In this document: piece after piece, positions 1 through 8,620 of the stretch
How the letters are laid out: each line of letters starts with the position of its first letter
Numbering within the stretch: the stretch's first letter is position 1
Assembly: GCA_003252075.1 (NCBI GenBank)
Contig: QKDO01000038.1
Coordinates: 1 to 34,809 of the forward strand
Direction: 5' to 3'
Source: Nitrospirota bacterium
Lineage (GTDB): Bacteria; Nitrospirota; Thermodesulfovibrionia; Thermodesulfovibrionales; UBA6898
DNA length: 34,809 nt
Position numbers and translations under genes: made by a program
Notes under the pieces: model-generated
What the model was told of the DNA's origin: nothing
The model's database searches: none
What the model saw: the letters and a program-made list of their open reading frames with translations, nothing else

Positions 1-663
1 ATCCTACCACAAAATTCTGTTCTTGCAAGGGATGTGCGAGATGGAAAGGATGTGCGAGATGGAAAGGATGTGAGATGTACAAGAGAAGCCTTTCGTAATG
101 TCTGTTTGAGCTTATTTGTTACCTGTCCATAGTGTCTATGGATTAATTTACTCATGCGGTCACGGGCAAGGCCACCTGATGATATAACGCATTCATTCCG
201 GCGCCTGTCCAGGCTTGATCCGGGATCGATCCGGAATCTTTCTTTGTATTCCAGAAGGATTCCCGAGGCGCTCCGCTCGCTTAAGGCGCCTACTTCTGGT
301 GCGGGAATTGCACGATGTGAGGTCTTACGTATGACCTCCTTCGGGAGATATTCCCTTAATGGTTCCTTGCTCCTTCGGTAATTTCTTTTGTAAATATCGT
401 AGGGCTCATTGTAATTGTTGCAATGATTGTTCCTGTATTTGCGCGTTTGAAACACGATGCCTAGGCTGAATGTCTCATCCCGAGTGTGCTCATATCTCGA
501 CTCACGAGTCTTTCGCGTCTACGTAATAGAGAATGAACGGCCGACGCTCGCCTTCCGAAAGCGTTGAGTAGAAGCGGAAAACAACAGGTTCAGACAACAG
601 AAATTGGTGCGGTGTTCAGGAAGGCGGTACCATTGCGTCTTTGTAATGGAAGGGCACTTTTTT
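1..663. other. Gene-poor left flank
   Basis: I see no convincing gene here. Short open frames exist, for example a 75-codon frame at 154-381, but its Arg/Ser/Pro-rich translation resembles no family and it has no ribosome binding site. The region starts with a short tandem repeat (30-77). A small hairpin lies near 406-426 (TCATTG / CAATGA). The stretch at about 210-260 repeats GATCCGG twice and looks like intergenic repeat debris. The 3' end of the NosL-like gene begins at 664. Confidence 0.5.
30..77. repeat. 18-bp tandem repeat, about 2.6 copies
   Basis: The unit GGATGTGCGAGATGGAAA occurs at 30-47 and 48-65 without a mismatch. A third, partial copy at 66-77 has lost a GC dinucleotide. The unit length is a multiple of three, but no open frame with a start or a recognisable product covers it. 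It may be a slippage product or the tail of a longer array cut by the window edge. Confidence 0.85.
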
Positions 664-1158
664 CTATTGTCCGTTATTCTTCATGCTGTCCCAGAACAGC
701 TTCAGGTCGGTATAGAGGTCTGTAAACGCCGCCTTCAGTGCGTCCTGGAACGTACCGGATTTCCCTTTGTTCGTTGCCATGAATTTCTCAGCAGCGGCCT
801 TGTCCCGGAATGCCCATTTACCCCGTGCGGACATGACACCTTCCTTTCTGCCGCCGATCACCCAGGAGGCCTTTTCCGCGTCAATGAGATGCCCGTCGGT
901 AACGTTGCCCACCTGAATGGACTTCGGCACCCTTCCCATATTCAGTGACATATCCAGGGCAGCGCAACGGATGCTGCAGGTCCCGGCAATATGTTCGGGA
1001 TCATATTCAATAAGCATCCGCGACTGGGCGAAGGTCTCTCTGCTCATGCCGCAGATCTTGCAGCTCTTGTGGATACGGATGTCTTCATCGATCTCTGCAG
1101 TCGCTGTGGTAAAAAGAAAACAGATTAGCAGTCCCGCCAGGATAATGTATGTTTTCAT
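664..1158 (-). CDS. NosL-like exported metal-binding protein
   Basis: This 164-residue protein has an N-terminal hydrophobic signal segment (about residues 1-21). It is followed by a CxxCGM motif (C33, C36, G37, M38) and a second cysteine pair (C61, C65). A CxxCGM motif followed by an Arg/Phe-containing stretch is the hallmark of NosL-family copper-binding periplasmic lipoproteins and their relatives. NosL acts as a Cu(I) chaperone in nitrous oxide reductase maturation, but NosL-like proteins also occur without nos genes, and none are seen here. There is no classical lipobox at the signal-peptide end (ATA-EI), so it is more likely soluble and periplasmic than a lipoprotein. The start is supported by a GGAGG ten bases upstream on the minus strand. 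The gene stands alone. Confidence 0.65.
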   Translation of the reverse strand: MKTYIILAGLLICFLFTTATAEIDEDIRIHKSCKICGMSRETFAQSRMLIEYDPEHIAGTCSIRCAALDMSLNMGRVPKSIQVGNVTDGHLIDAEKASWVIGGRKEGVMSARGKWAFRDKAAAEKFMATNKGKSGTFQDALKAAFTDLYTDLKLFWDSMKNNGQ

Positions 1159-1367
1159 TATTGACTATCCTCCAAAGCAGCTTGATATGTGCAACACGAA
1201 TCCCTTCGCTGTTTGTTCGCGCACCGCCAATAGATACTTATGACAGAGCCCAGCATATCGTCCTCCTTCGGACTGCGAGCTCTACGGACATACTTAGGGA
1301 CTGGAAGACCAGCCCCCTGTCCGTTGCGGTAACCAATATACGACAATCTGTTCAGCAGACGCGATAG

Positions 1368-1384
1368 AGGGGAGACAATCCCCT
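1368..1384 (-). terminator. Hairpin just after the secreted-protein gene
   Basis: AGGGGA (1368-1373) and TCCCCT (1379-1384) form a perfect six-base stem with a five-base loop, directly downstream of the minus-strand stop codon at 1394. No T run follows on the minus strand. It may therefore be an mRNA 3'-stabilising hairpin or a weak terminator rather than a classical intrinsic one. Confidence 0.35.
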
Positions 1385-1393
1385 GCTCTGCCC

Positions 1394-2236
1394 TTAAGGC
1401 AACGTTTCTATCTTGATATCGTCGAAAAAGGCATCCATGTATGACATGGGTCGTGGACTGGTCGCACAGTTGGGAATCAGATGATTGATTTCTATGCGCT
1501 TATTCCCGCCACGGGGTGTCCCTGGAGGGCCTCCGACAGGTGCTATATTGTTCCATATCTGGGTAGTCCTACCCTTCTGAAAGAGAAACTGGTTATTAGA
1601 AGGGTCCCAGGATACGCCCACCTTGACCTTCTTCTTATTCACCGTGCCCATGTCCTCCTTGTGGATTTGGGTGGTAACACTACAGTTAGCATTGTTACAG
1701 AGCGAAACGATGCCGTAGACATTGAGTACATTAGCCGGCTCAGAAGAGTCAGTGGGCCGTCCTATTGCAATAAAGGCGAATATGTCGTTCGTGTTGTCCT
1801 CCGGGATGGCGGTGCCAATATTGAAAAACATTCCCCCGATACGCGCTCGCGGTTCAGTGGCACCTGGGTTTGTAGAGCATGTCGTTGCCTGAAATTTATT
1901 CACGACGACTTTCGCTTGAATAGTCATGATATGACTTCCATCGGTAAACAGGACTCTATCGTAGGAACCTAACCGCCCGGTATCAGACTCAGTGTTAGCA
2001 TAACTCCGGTTGAGGATTTCAAGGCCCTTGAATCCGTAAACGAGTTCGGTGTTGATCATTCTTGCAGATTCAAGAATATCTATGCCATCAGCTGAGGATT
2101 CACTCGCTGTCCACTTGCTAGGATCAAGAACCTTGGCCTCAAAATTATCGTACAGTACAAGCTGCGCTGAGACCGGTCCGGGGACCAGTGCGCATACCGC
2201 AACCACTGCCAAGAATAATACCAATGCCGCTTTCAT
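1394..2236 (-). CDS. Secreted protein of unknown function, possibly lectin/glucanase-like fold
   Basis: The 280-residue product begins with a clear signal peptide (hydrophobic residues 4-22, cleavage likely after VSA at 22-24). The mature start (YDNFEAKVLDPSKW) and the end (AFFDDIKIETLP) resemble the opening and closing strands of concanavalin-A-like beta-sandwich domains found in secreted carbohydrate-binding proteins. That is a pattern impression, not a proven homology. Several cysteines in the mature part (TTC, LCNNANC, NC) could form disulfides. The start is set by a strong AGGAGGG on the minus strand about nine bases upstream. It has no operon partners. I do not recognise a specific family. 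Confidence 0.8.
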   Translation of the reverse strand: MKAALVLFLAVVAVCALVPGPVSAQLVLYDNFEAKVLDPSKWTASESSADGIDILESARMINTELVYGFKGLEILNRSYANTESDTGRLGSYDRVLFTDGSHIMTIQAKVVVNKFQATTCSTNPGATEPRARIGGMFFNIGTAIPEDNTNDIFAFIAIGRPTDSSEPANVLNVYGIVSLCNNANCSVTTQIHKEDMGTVNKKKVKVGVSWDPSNNQFLFQKGRTTQIWNNIAPVGGPPGTPRGGNKRIEINHLIPNCATSPRPMSYMDAFFDDIKIETLP

Positions 2237-2683
2237 GACGTTTCCCTCCTTTTACGATCATTACCAATGCTGTCTATGGCCTTCGTGACGCATCAGCCGA
2301 ATCAGAAGACCGCACTGAGAACTGGCAAAGCAGATTAAAGCCGGTCTTTCACCCCCCCTTCACCCATCGCATAATAAAAAAGCCGAACTATCCGAAATAA
2401 GATTCTTCGGCAGTTCGGCCATCATGATAGTAATATTCCCCTTCTTCCGCCCCTTTTCAGGGAGGGTTTGGCTTTGTCGATATTCGTTCTTGCTTATCTC
2501 CTATCACGGAGCAATATTGTTGTCAAGCTTTAGCTTTAGGGTATTTGCCTGCGGGAAGTACGTTCAGGGAAAAGCTGTTTATTCTTCCGATTATTTTTTA
2601 CAGGTTTGGTTCTGACAAGAGGGCCACGGCCGGCCCGGCAGAGAGAACGCGCTGAAGAGCCTTCGATGGTTTTGCGGCTTTAT
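2237..2683. other. Intergenic stretch between secreted-protein gene and nifA
   Basis: It holds the ribosome binding site and presumably the promoter of the secreted-protein gene at its left end, and the minus-strand terminator at 2370-2419. About 260 bp between that terminator and the nifA stop show no coding character on either strand. I cannot identify an RNA gene there. Confidence 0.5.
2370..2419 (-). terminator. Strong intrinsic terminator, downstream of nifA
   Basis: Read on the minus strand, GCCGAACT pairs with AGTTCGGC (plus-strand 2412-2419 and 2382-2389). An inner CCGAA/TTCGG pairing continues the stem, and the 3' side runs into six T residues (plus-strand A run at 2376-2381). This is a textbook Rho-independent terminator. 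It lies about 260 bp past the nifA stop, so the nifA transcript would carry a long 3' untranslated tail, and it insulates the next minus-strand gene. Confidence 0.85.
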
Positions 2684-4213
2684 TCAGGGCTGCTTGAGGT
2701 CGTACTTTTTGATCTTGTAGCCGATCTGGCGGGGCGTGATGCCGAGGATACGGGCTGCCTTTGCCTGGTTCCAGCCGGTGCGTGTCAGGGCCTCGATGAG
2801 CTTAGTCTTCTCAATGTCCTCAATGGTGGAGGGAAGGGCGTCCTTCAGCTGGGCGGCGAACTTTGCCTTGAATGAATGATCACGTATATTGATCGGAAGG
2901 TCCGTTCTGGTTGCGGTCTTGCCATGGCACATGACCACAACACGCTCGACCGTGTTCTCCAGTTCACGCACGTTGCCCGGCCAGTCATAGTTCATGAAGA
3001 CGTTCAGCACGTCAGGGGCGATATGGACAGACTTGCCGTTTTCCTTGTTGTATTTATTGAGAAAGAATTCCTGGAGCACGGGTATGTCCTCCCTTCGATC
3101 GCGGAGCGGCGGCAGGTAGATCGGCACGACATTCAGGCGGTAGTAGAGGTCTTCCCTGAATCTGCCATCCTTTACCAGATCCTCAAGGTTTCTGCTCGTA
3201 GCCGCGACGAGCCGGGCATCCACCTTGATCGTTTTTTCGCCGCCGACACGCTCGAACTCCTTTTCCTGGAGCACCCGCAATATCTTGGGCTGAAGTGCTA
3301 TCGGCAGGTCTCCGATCTCGTCCAGGAAAATCGTTCCGCCGTGGGCGAGCTCGAATCTGCCTTTGCGCATCGCCATGGCACCCGTGAAGGACCCCTTCTC
3401 ATGGCCGAACAGCTCTGACTCCAGGAGGCCTTCAGGAATGGACGCACAGTTGAATTTGATGAACGGACCCTTTGCCCGTGGGCTCATGAAATGGATCGCC
3501 TTGGCAACGAGTTCCTTTCCCGTACCGCTTTCACCGCGCAGCAGTACGTTCGCCTTCGAGGGTGCCACCCGGTGGATGGCCCCGAAGACTTCCTGCATGC
3601 TGTCGGACTGCCCGATGATATTTTCGACCTTATATTTGCTTTTAAGCTGCTGGCGGAGCCGCTCTTTCTCCTCCTGCATTGCCTCACGCTCTTTTTCCAC
3701 TTCGAGGTGAAGCTTCACAGACTGGGCTATGAGCGAGGAGATGATCTTGAGCAGCCTCAGGTCTTCCTCGAACGAAATGTTTTTCGCACCGAACAGACGG
3801 TCGACGCTCAGGACTCCGAGCACCTCGTTCTTGAACTTGATGGGAACGCAGAGGAATGCAATGTTCTCTTTCCTGATCATCTCCCGGGCGCCGGTCTTGT
3901 TCAGGAAGAGCGGCTCGTCGCCGATGTTCGGTATGACGATCGGGGTGCCGAGCTTGGCAACGCGTCCGATGATGCCCTCGCCGAGCCGGTATCTGCCGCG
4001 TTTAATCTCCTCTTCGGACATGCCGTGCGCGGCCAGTATCGATACCTCGTTATTGCTCCGGAGAGATACGGTTCCGCGGTTCATGTCGAGATATTCCGCA
4101 AGCACACGCATGACTCCTCTCAGGTTCTGACGGAGATTCAGCGAAGATCCGAGAAGCTTGCTGATCTCGTATAATGCGGTCAGCTCGATGGTCCTGTTGT
4201 AGTTCTTCTGCAT
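2684..4213 (-). CDS. nifA: NifA-type sigma-54-dependent transcriptional activator
   Basis: This 509-residue enhancer-binding protein has the NifA domain order. An N-terminal GAF domain (about 15-170) is followed by a coiled linker (about 168-193, rich in E/K/R) and a AAA+ domain (about 197-430). The C-terminal Fis-type helix-turn-helix (about 468-509) carries the [18 protein letters not shown] signature characteristic of NifA/AnfA. Within the AAA+ domain are Walker A GESGTGKE (227-234), the sigma-54 contact loop as GSFTGA (274-279) and Walker B FLDEIGD (296-302). The interdomain cysteine cluster of oxygen-sensing alphaproteobacterial NifA is absent; only one Cys lies near that linker. Oxygen or nitrogen sensing must therefore work differently, perhaps through GAF and PII. 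It lies divergent to the amidotransferase-glnB-glnA genes. It probably activates nif genes elsewhere and perhaps the sigma-54 promoters next to it. A general GAF-sigma54 regulator is the alternative. Confidence 0.88.
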   Translation of the reverse strand: MQKNYNRTIELTALYEISKLLGSSLNLRQNLRGVMRVLAEYLDMNRGTVSLRSNNEVSILAAHGMSEEEIKRGRYRLGEGIIGRVAKLGTPIVIPNIGDEPLFLNKTGAREMIRKENIAFLCVPIKFKNEVLGVLSVDRLFGAKNISFEEDLRLLKIISSLIAQSVKLHLEVEKEREAMQEEKERLRQQLKSKYKVENIIGQSDSMQEVFGAIHRVAPSKANVLLRGESGTGKELVAKAIHFMSPRAKGPFIKFNCASIPEGLLESELFGHEKGSFTGAMAMRKGRFELAHGGTIFLDEIGDLPIALQPKILRVLQEKEFERVGGEKTIKVDARLVAATSRNLEDLVKDGRFREDLYYRLNVVPIYLPPLRDRREDIPVLQEFFLNKYNKENGKSVHIAPDVLNVFMNYDWPGNVRELENTVERVVVMCHGKTATRTDLPINIRDHSFKAKFAAQLKDALPSTIEDIEKTKLIEALTRTGWNQAKAARILGITPRQIGYKIKKYDLKQP

Positions 4214-4223
4214 TAATGACTCT

Positions 4224-4252
4224 ATAGTACACTTTTGTCATGACTATTTCAA
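4224..4252 (-). promoter_or_regulatory. Sigma-70 promoter of nifA
   Basis: On the minus strand, TTGAAA (plus 4247-4252) and TACTAT (plus 4224-4229) are separated by exactly 17 bases. The predicted start of transcription falls about five bases before the nifA ATG (4211-4213), and no Shine-Dalgarno is visible. This implies an extremely short leader. Confidence 0.65.
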
Positions 4253-4383
4253 AATGATCATAAGGAGTGCGATGCGCATGCGGCTGCTGAACCGGACGGC
4301 CAGACGGAGTGCCGCAGCGGAATGACCGGTGCTGCTGCCCAAGAAACAGACAGGGCTGCCTAATAATGAGGCAGAATATTCCT

Positions 4384-4400
4384 GTGCCTGAGAGGCAACG
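4384..4400. promoter_or_regulatory. Possible enhancer-binding site upstream of the sigma-54 promoter
   Basis: A small dyad, TGCCT-gag-AGGCA, sits about 30 bp before the sigma-54 -24 element. The surrounding bases read TGT-N10-CAA, one shift short of the NifA site TGT-N10-ACA, and also loosely resemble NtrC half-sites. It is unusually close to the promoter, so this is only a suggestion. Confidence 0.25.
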
Positions 4401-4425
4401 TGCTGATTTGAAGTGATTTTCAATG

Positions 4426-4441
4426 TGGCAGCGCTATTGCT
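4426..4441 (+). promoter_or_regulatory. Sigma-54 promoter overlapping the amidotransferase start
   Basis: TGGCAG-CGCTA-TTGCT matches the sigma-54 consensus TGGCAC-N5-TTGCA at nearly every conserved position, including the GG and GC dinucleotides with correct spacing. The expected transcription start is about 4451, only a few bases before the ATG at 4455. The sequence lies beside nifA, which supports function. Confidence 0.6.
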
Positions 4442-4454
4442 TATCATGTTCTAC

Positions 4455-5153
4455 ATGGCAGTTCTGATTCTTAAGAACATCGGCAGCGAGGGACCGGGGA
4501 CAATTGAGGATTTTCTCGTCCGGAGCGGACTTCCCCATACGATTGCAGACCTGACGAGCGGCGAATTCCCCGACGCTTCAGCATATGATACGCTGATTAT
4601 GATGGGAGGTCCGATGAGCGTTAATGAATCGGACCGCTATCCCTATATCGAACGGGAGGCCGAACTTGCACGGACGTTCATGGCGCAGGGCAAGAAGGTC
4701 CTCGGTGTCTGCCTGGGAGCACAGATCATGGCCAAGGCGCTGGGCGCGCGGGTATACCCGGGAGCAGAAAAAGAGATCGGGTGGTATAACATCGAACTGG
4801 TGGACGGCGGGACGGACGATCAACGCATGAAGCTGCTTACGGGCGACGGGAAGGGAACTGCCGGGAAGACGTTCAGGGTATTTCACTGGCATGGCGAAAC
4901 CTTCGACATACCGCAGGGAGCTGTGCGGCTGGCCCAGTCGCCGCTGTACCCCAACCAGGCGTTTCGCGTTGACAGAAACGCTTATGCGTTCCAGTTCCAT
5001 ATAGAGGTGACTGAGCGCATGATCTTTGAGTGGCTCAGGAATGAGGCGGTGGACCTGGACCGTATCGTTCGTGACACCGAGGTGTTCTATGCGGATTATG
5101 CCCGGCGGGCGAAGGATTTCTATAGGGCGTTCTTTATGGCAGACGGGATATAG
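4455..5153 (+). CDS. Class I glutamine amidotransferase (GMP synthase-like)
   Basis: With the start at ATG 4455 the protein has 232 residues and opens with the AVLILKNIGSEGPG pattern usual for this family. The catalytic cysteine is C86 in GVCLGAQ, and the His/Glu partners are H182 and E184 in FQFHIE. It is a stand-alone GATase1 domain of the type annotated as GMP synthase glutamine-hydrolysing-like. Such enzymes hydrolyse glutamine or act on gamma-glutamyl compounds, and the real substrate is unknown. An in-frame ATG exists at 4413, but it lies upstream of the sigma-54 promoter and would add a hydrophobic stretch not typical of the family. The chosen start lacks a Shine-Dalgarno. Its position between nifA and glnB-glnA suggests a role in nitrogen metabolism under sigma-54 control. 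Confidence 0.85.
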   Translation: MAVLILKNIGSEGPGTIEDFLVRSGLPHTIADLTSGEFPDASAYDTLIMMGGPMSVNESDRYPYIEREAELARTFMAQGKKVLGVCLGAQIMAKALGARVYPGAEKEIGWYNIELVDGGTDDQRMKLLTGDGKGTAGKTFRVFHWHGETFDIPQGAVRLAQSPLYPNQAFRVDRNAYAFQFHIEVTERMIFEWLRNEAVDLDRIVRDTEVFYADYARRAKDFYRAFFMADGI

Positions 5154-5158
5154 CTGCG

Positions 5159-5173
5159 TGGCATCTGCTATGC
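5159..5173 (+). promoter_or_regulatory. Sigma-54 promoter of glnB-glnA
   Basis: TGGCAT-CTGCT-ATGC keeps the invariant GG-N10-GC spacing (GG at 5160-5161, GC at 5172-5173) and most of the consensus. It starts six bases after the amidotransferase stop and about 65 bp before the glnB ribosome binding site. Sigma-54 control of PII and glutamine synthetase genes is well established in other bacteria. Confidence 0.55.
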
Positions 5174-5234
5174 CGAAACATGTGGGTAATTCTTGCGTAT
5201 CCGCATTCGCACGATACTGAGGAACAGGAGGTGA

Positions 5235-5576
<342 letters not shown>

Positions 5577-5641
5577 GGAACGATAACGCCCATGCAGGCT
5601 TGAACACATTATTATATCAACTCATTATAAGGAGGAAGTAC

Positions 5642-7054
5642 ATGACAGCAAAAGACGTAATCAAGATGGCTCAGGAAAACAAGGCCGTAATGGCGAACTT
5701 CAAGTTCCTTGATTTTCCCGGGATCTGGCAGCATTTCGCCGTGCCTATTGCAGAGCTGAAGGAAGAGGTGTTTGAAGAGGGCCTTGGGTTTGACGGTTCA
5801 TCCATACGGGGTTGGCAGGCGATCAACACCTCGGACATGCTTATTATGCCCGATGCCGAGACCGCTTTCATGGACCCGTTCATGGAATACCCGACCATCA
5901 GCCTTGTCTGTAATATCGTCGACCCGATAACCAAGGAGTACTACTCCCGCGACCCGCGCTACATCGCCCAGAAGGCAGAGGCGTACCTGAAGTCCACCGG
6001 CATCGGCGATACGGCATACTTCGGTCCCGAGGCGGAGTTCTTCATCTTCGACGGTATCCGCTTCGATCAGAACTCGCACAGCGGGTACTATTACATCGAG
6101 TCGACCGAGGGCATCTGGAATTCCGGCCGCGAAGAGAACCCGAACCTCGGTTACAAGCCGCGCCACAAGGAAGGCTATTTCCCGGTTCCGCCGACCGACA
6201 GCCAGGTAAACCTGAGGACCGAGATGGTGATGGAGATGCAGAAATGCGGCATCTACGTCGAACGCGAGCATCATGAAGTCGCGACGGCGGGACAGGCAGA
6301 GATCGATATGCGGTTCGATTCGCTCGTGAAGATGGCTGACAAGAACATGCTCTTCAAGTACATCATCAAGAACGTCGCACGAAGGCACGGCAAGACTGTC
6401 ACCTTTATGCCAAAGCCGCTCTTCGGCGACAACGGCTCGGGTATGCACTGCCACCAGTCGATCTGGAAGAAGGGTAAGCCCCTCTTCGCCGGCAACGGCT
6501 ACGCAGGCCTGAGCGAGCTGGCACTCTACTACATCGGCGGCGTTCTGAAGCATGCGCATGCGCTCGCCGCATTCACCAACCCGACCACGAATTCTTACAA
6601 GAGGCTTACCCCGGGCTTTGAAGCGCCGGTCAACCTCGCGTATTCGGCCCGGAACCGCTCGGCATCGATCAGGATCCCGACCTACTCGGCAAGCCCGAAG
6701 GCTAAAAGGGTGGAAGTCAGGTTCCCTGATCCGTCCTGCAACACCTATCTGGCGTTCTCCGCTATGCTTTTGGCGGGTCTTGACGGCATCGAGAACAAGA
6801 TCCATCCGGGCGAGCCGCTCGACAAGGACATCTATGATCTCGGACCAGAAGAGCTTGCATCCGTACCGACCATGCCGGGCAGTCTGGATGAGGCGCTCGA
6901 TGCGCTTGAGGCAGACCATGAGTTCCTGCTCAAGGGCAATGTCTTCACCGACGACGCTATCGAGACATGGATCAGATACAAGAGGAAAAACGAGGTGGAT
7001 GCCCTGCGGCTGAGACCCCATCCCTATGAGTTCTTTCTCTACTACGATATCTAA
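5642..7054 (+). CDS. glnA: Glutamine synthetase type I
   Basis: With the ATG at 5642 behind AAGGAGGAAG the enzyme has 470 residues, the normal GSI length. An in-frame start at 5600 would add 14 unusual residues and is rejected. Visible signatures are the beta-grasp segment ([10 protein letters not shown]), metal-ligand motifs ([11 protein letters not shown]), the ATP loop ([16 protein letters not shown]) and the glutamate-binding NRSASIRIP. The adenylylation tyrosine is Y398 in [11 protein letters not shown], so it belongs to the adenylylated GSI-beta class. It makes glutamine from glutamate, ammonia and ATP in the cytoplasm as a dodecamer. It is cotranscribed with glnB, probably from the sigma-54 promoter at 5159, and is followed by a strong terminator. 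Confidence 0.97.
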   Translation: MTAKDVIKMAQENKAVMANFKFLDFPGIWQHFAVPIAELKEEVFEEGLGFDGSSIRGWQAINTSDMLIMPDAETAFMDPFMEYPTISLVCNIVDPITKEYYSRDPRYIAQKAEAYLKSTGIGDTAYFGPEAEFFIFDGIRFDQNSHSGYYYIESTEGIWNSGREENPNLGYKPRHKEGYFPVPPTDSQVNLRTEMVMEMQKCGIYVEREHHEVATAGQAEIDMRFDSLVKMADKNMLFKYIIKNVARRHGKTVTFMPKPLFGDNGSGMHCHQSIWKKGKPLFAGNGYAGLSELALYYIGGVLKHAHALAAFTNPTTNSYKRLTPGFEAPVNLAYSARNRSASIRIPTYSASPKAKRVEVRFPDPSCNTYLAFSAMLLAGLDGIENKIHPGEPLDKDIYDLGPEELASVPTMPGSLDEALDALEADHEFLLKGNVFTDDAIETWIRYKRKNEVDALRLRPHPYEFFLYYDI

Positions 7055-7380
7055 GCCGAAATCGCAATATTGCGGTAAAAAAGGGAAGGCTGTATCGCCT
7101 TCCCTTTTTCATTAAACCGCTGTCTTTTGTTTCCGTTCTTCCGAACATGTCTCTAGGGCTTGCTCGATGGATGAAGAAAATCCGGCGGTCCTGCTCAGAT
7201 GACCTTCAAGAGAAACTTATTTTCTTTTCGGGAAGATAGCCGTTCACACTTCTAAAGTTTTCCTTGACGATGCCCTTTTGAGCCTCTATTAATGACGAAA
7301 AAAATACATGCGACATGAAAATAATATTCGGCGGGAACGATGAGACCGTCTCCGCCGCATTGGGCCGCATAAAGATATAA
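7055..7380. other. Intergenic region after glnA
   Basis: Apart from the terminator at 7079-7110, I find no coding frame with a ribosome binding site or known motif. A minus-strand frame running through 7252-7497 overlaps the next gene and looks like a shadow. Confidence 0.45.
7079..7110 (+). terminator. Intrinsic terminator of glnB-glnA
   Basis: AAGGGAAGGC (7081-7090) pairs perfectly with GCCTTCCCTT (7097-7106) around a six-base loop. A-rich sequence precedes it and T residues follow. It lies 27 bp after the glnA stop. Confidence 0.92.
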
Positions 7381-7878
7381 ATGAATAGAAAACAACGTAC
7401 AGACGATACCCTGCGCGAAGCCTCCGATCATTTGTATTATGAAGTATGGATGCTCACTTCTCTTGCGAACGGCATCGGTTCTGGAATTGCGGGGCAAGGC
7501 CCTATCGCAAATGCATTATTAGAGTCATTCGTAATCCATGTGCGTGGGATAATGGATTTTTTATATAGCGACAATCCAAAACCAGACGACGTAATTGCAG
7601 AAGATTATTTTGAATCATCTGATAAATGGCTACTCATACGTCCCAAACTAACTGCACTATTGAAAACAGCAAAGAAGAGGGCAGGAAAAGAAGTGGCTCA
7701 TCTGACTTATGCTCGTCTGGAAGTCACTCTTGAGACCAAACCATGGCCTTTTATTCAAATAGCTACCGAAATATCCAGCGTCATGAGCATTTTTTTGGAA
7801 AAAGTACCGCAATCAAAGTTAGGCAAACAATGGGAAGTGAGCAGGAAGGCCCAAAAAAATCGAGGCGACCGGGCATAG
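7381..7878 (+). CDS. Hypothetical, mostly helical cytoplasmic protein
   Basis: The 165-residue protein has no signal peptide or membrane segment. Predicted helices dominate: LREASDHLYYEVWMLT, NALLESFVIHVRGIMDFLY and an Arg/Lys-rich AKKRAGKEVAHLTYARL stretch. A long helical bundle with conserved-looking H and R residues, as in VIHVRG and KEVAHLTYAR, recalls HEPN-like domains, but the canonical RxxxxH motif is not evident. I therefore do not assign it. No Shine-Dalgarno precedes the ATG. Codon usage and base composition are more AT-rich than the glnA region, hinting at recent acquisition. No partner gene lies beside it on the same strand, apart from the broken PPOX-like gene downstream. Confidence 0.7.
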   Translation: MNRKQRTDDTLREASDHLYYEVWMLTSLANGIGSGIAGQGPIANALLESFVIHVRGIMDFLYSDNPKPDDVIAEDYFESSDKWLLIRPKLTALLKTAKKRAGKEVAHLTYARLEVTLETKPWPFIQIATEISSVMSIFLEKVPQSKLGKQWEVSRKAQKNRGDRA

Positions 7879-7966
7879 GCTTGCGGATTTTTCAAAGCCG
7901 GTCGGCCCGGCGCCTCATTTAAATCATTAGGCAAAACAACAATCTAAACAATAGGAGGTAGTCACG

Positions 7967-8340
7967 ATGATCCCGGAAAAACTATTGGAGATTATGAAGC
8001 AGGATGGGGTTGTGGCCATCGCGACCTTGGGAAAGGATGGGCCTCATATGGTCAACACCTGGAATAGCTATATCAGAATATCGTCAGACGGACGACTGTT
8101 CATTCCTGCTGGGTACATGCATAAAACAGAGGCTAATATTGCCTATAACCCCAATGTGTTGATTACTTTGGGAAGCAGCAAGGTTAAGGGTTTGCATGGG
8201 GCTGGTGCCGGTTTCCTGATCAAGGGAAAGGCGGCCTCTATAAAACATCCGGACCTGATTTTGACTTCATGAAGGCAAAGTTCAGCTGGCTGCGAGCCAC
8301 CTTGGCTGTTACCATCGATTCTGCTACTCAAACATGGTGA
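7967..8340 (+). pseudogene. PPOX-like flavin-binding protein, frameshifted
   Basis: A strong AGGAGGT precedes the ATG. The first ~93 residues (PEKLLEIMKQDGVVAIATLG, then MVNTWNSYIRIS and PAGYMHKTEAN) are typical of the ~120-residue pyridoxamine-5'-phosphate-oxidase-like FMN-binding family. The frame then runs into a stop at 8272. Starting at GGA 8251 in the next frame, the expected C-terminus continues (GPDFDFMKAKFSWLRATLAVTIDS) to a TGA at 8338-8340. One extra A in the AAAA run at 8242-8245 would restore a protein of about 124 residues. The gene is either inactivated by a one-base deletion, subject to slippage, or miscalled in sequencing. Members of this split-barrel fold bind FMN or other cofactors, and the substrate is unknown. 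Confidence 0.8.
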
Positions 8341-8580
8341 AGGTGATGGTCATTCAGTATGTTGAAACTTGGTGGCTTTGGCCGGCATGCAACACCTGGC
8401 GATTATTGCTAAACTGCCTAACACCTATAAGGCCCAAGGAGCCGGAGCTGGTCGGAAGTCCGGCTGCATGACGTCATCCGCGGCCTCCCGCCAGGGCTCA
8501 GCGCCGCCTTGGTAAAGAATTTTAAATTTCTTGTATCTCATGTTCCCGAAGAGCAGCTGAAGGCGGAGCTCACTTTCTGC

Positions 8581-8620
8581 CCGCTCCTTCTGATCAGATA
8601 ACCCTCCTGCTGATCAGCGG
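8581..8620 (-). terminator. Palindromic repeat overlapping the diadenylate cyclase 3' end
   Basis: The self-complementary CTGATCAG occurs at 8590-8597 and 8610-8617 and can pair into an eight-base stem. CCGCT/AGCGG at the outer ends (8581-8585, 8616-8620) lies alongside. No clear T tail follows on the minus strand, so a terminator role is uncertain. Confidence 0.3.

Noticed and set aside
154-381. 75-codon plus-strand frame
   Set aside because: Arg/Ser/Pro-rich translation without motifs and no ribosome binding site. It lies in repeat-like intergenic DNA.
390-475. Short hydrophobic open stretch (VGLIVIVAMIVPVFARLKHDA)
   Set aside because: It has no start codon in a suitable position and no ribosome binding site.
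5190-5204. A second sigma-54-like string (TGGGTA...TTGC) before glnB
   Set aside because: The spacer is one base short, breaking the invariant GG-N10-GC distance. The match at 5159 is better.
5600-5628. TTGAAC ... CATTAT promoter-like pair before glnA
   Set aside because: Transcription would start inside or after the glnA ribosome binding site, so it cannot drive normal glnA translation.
5798-7021. 407-codon minus-strand frame antisense to glnA
   Set aside because: It is the mirror of the strongly conserved glnA coding sequence. Its Arg/Val-rich translation has no family features.
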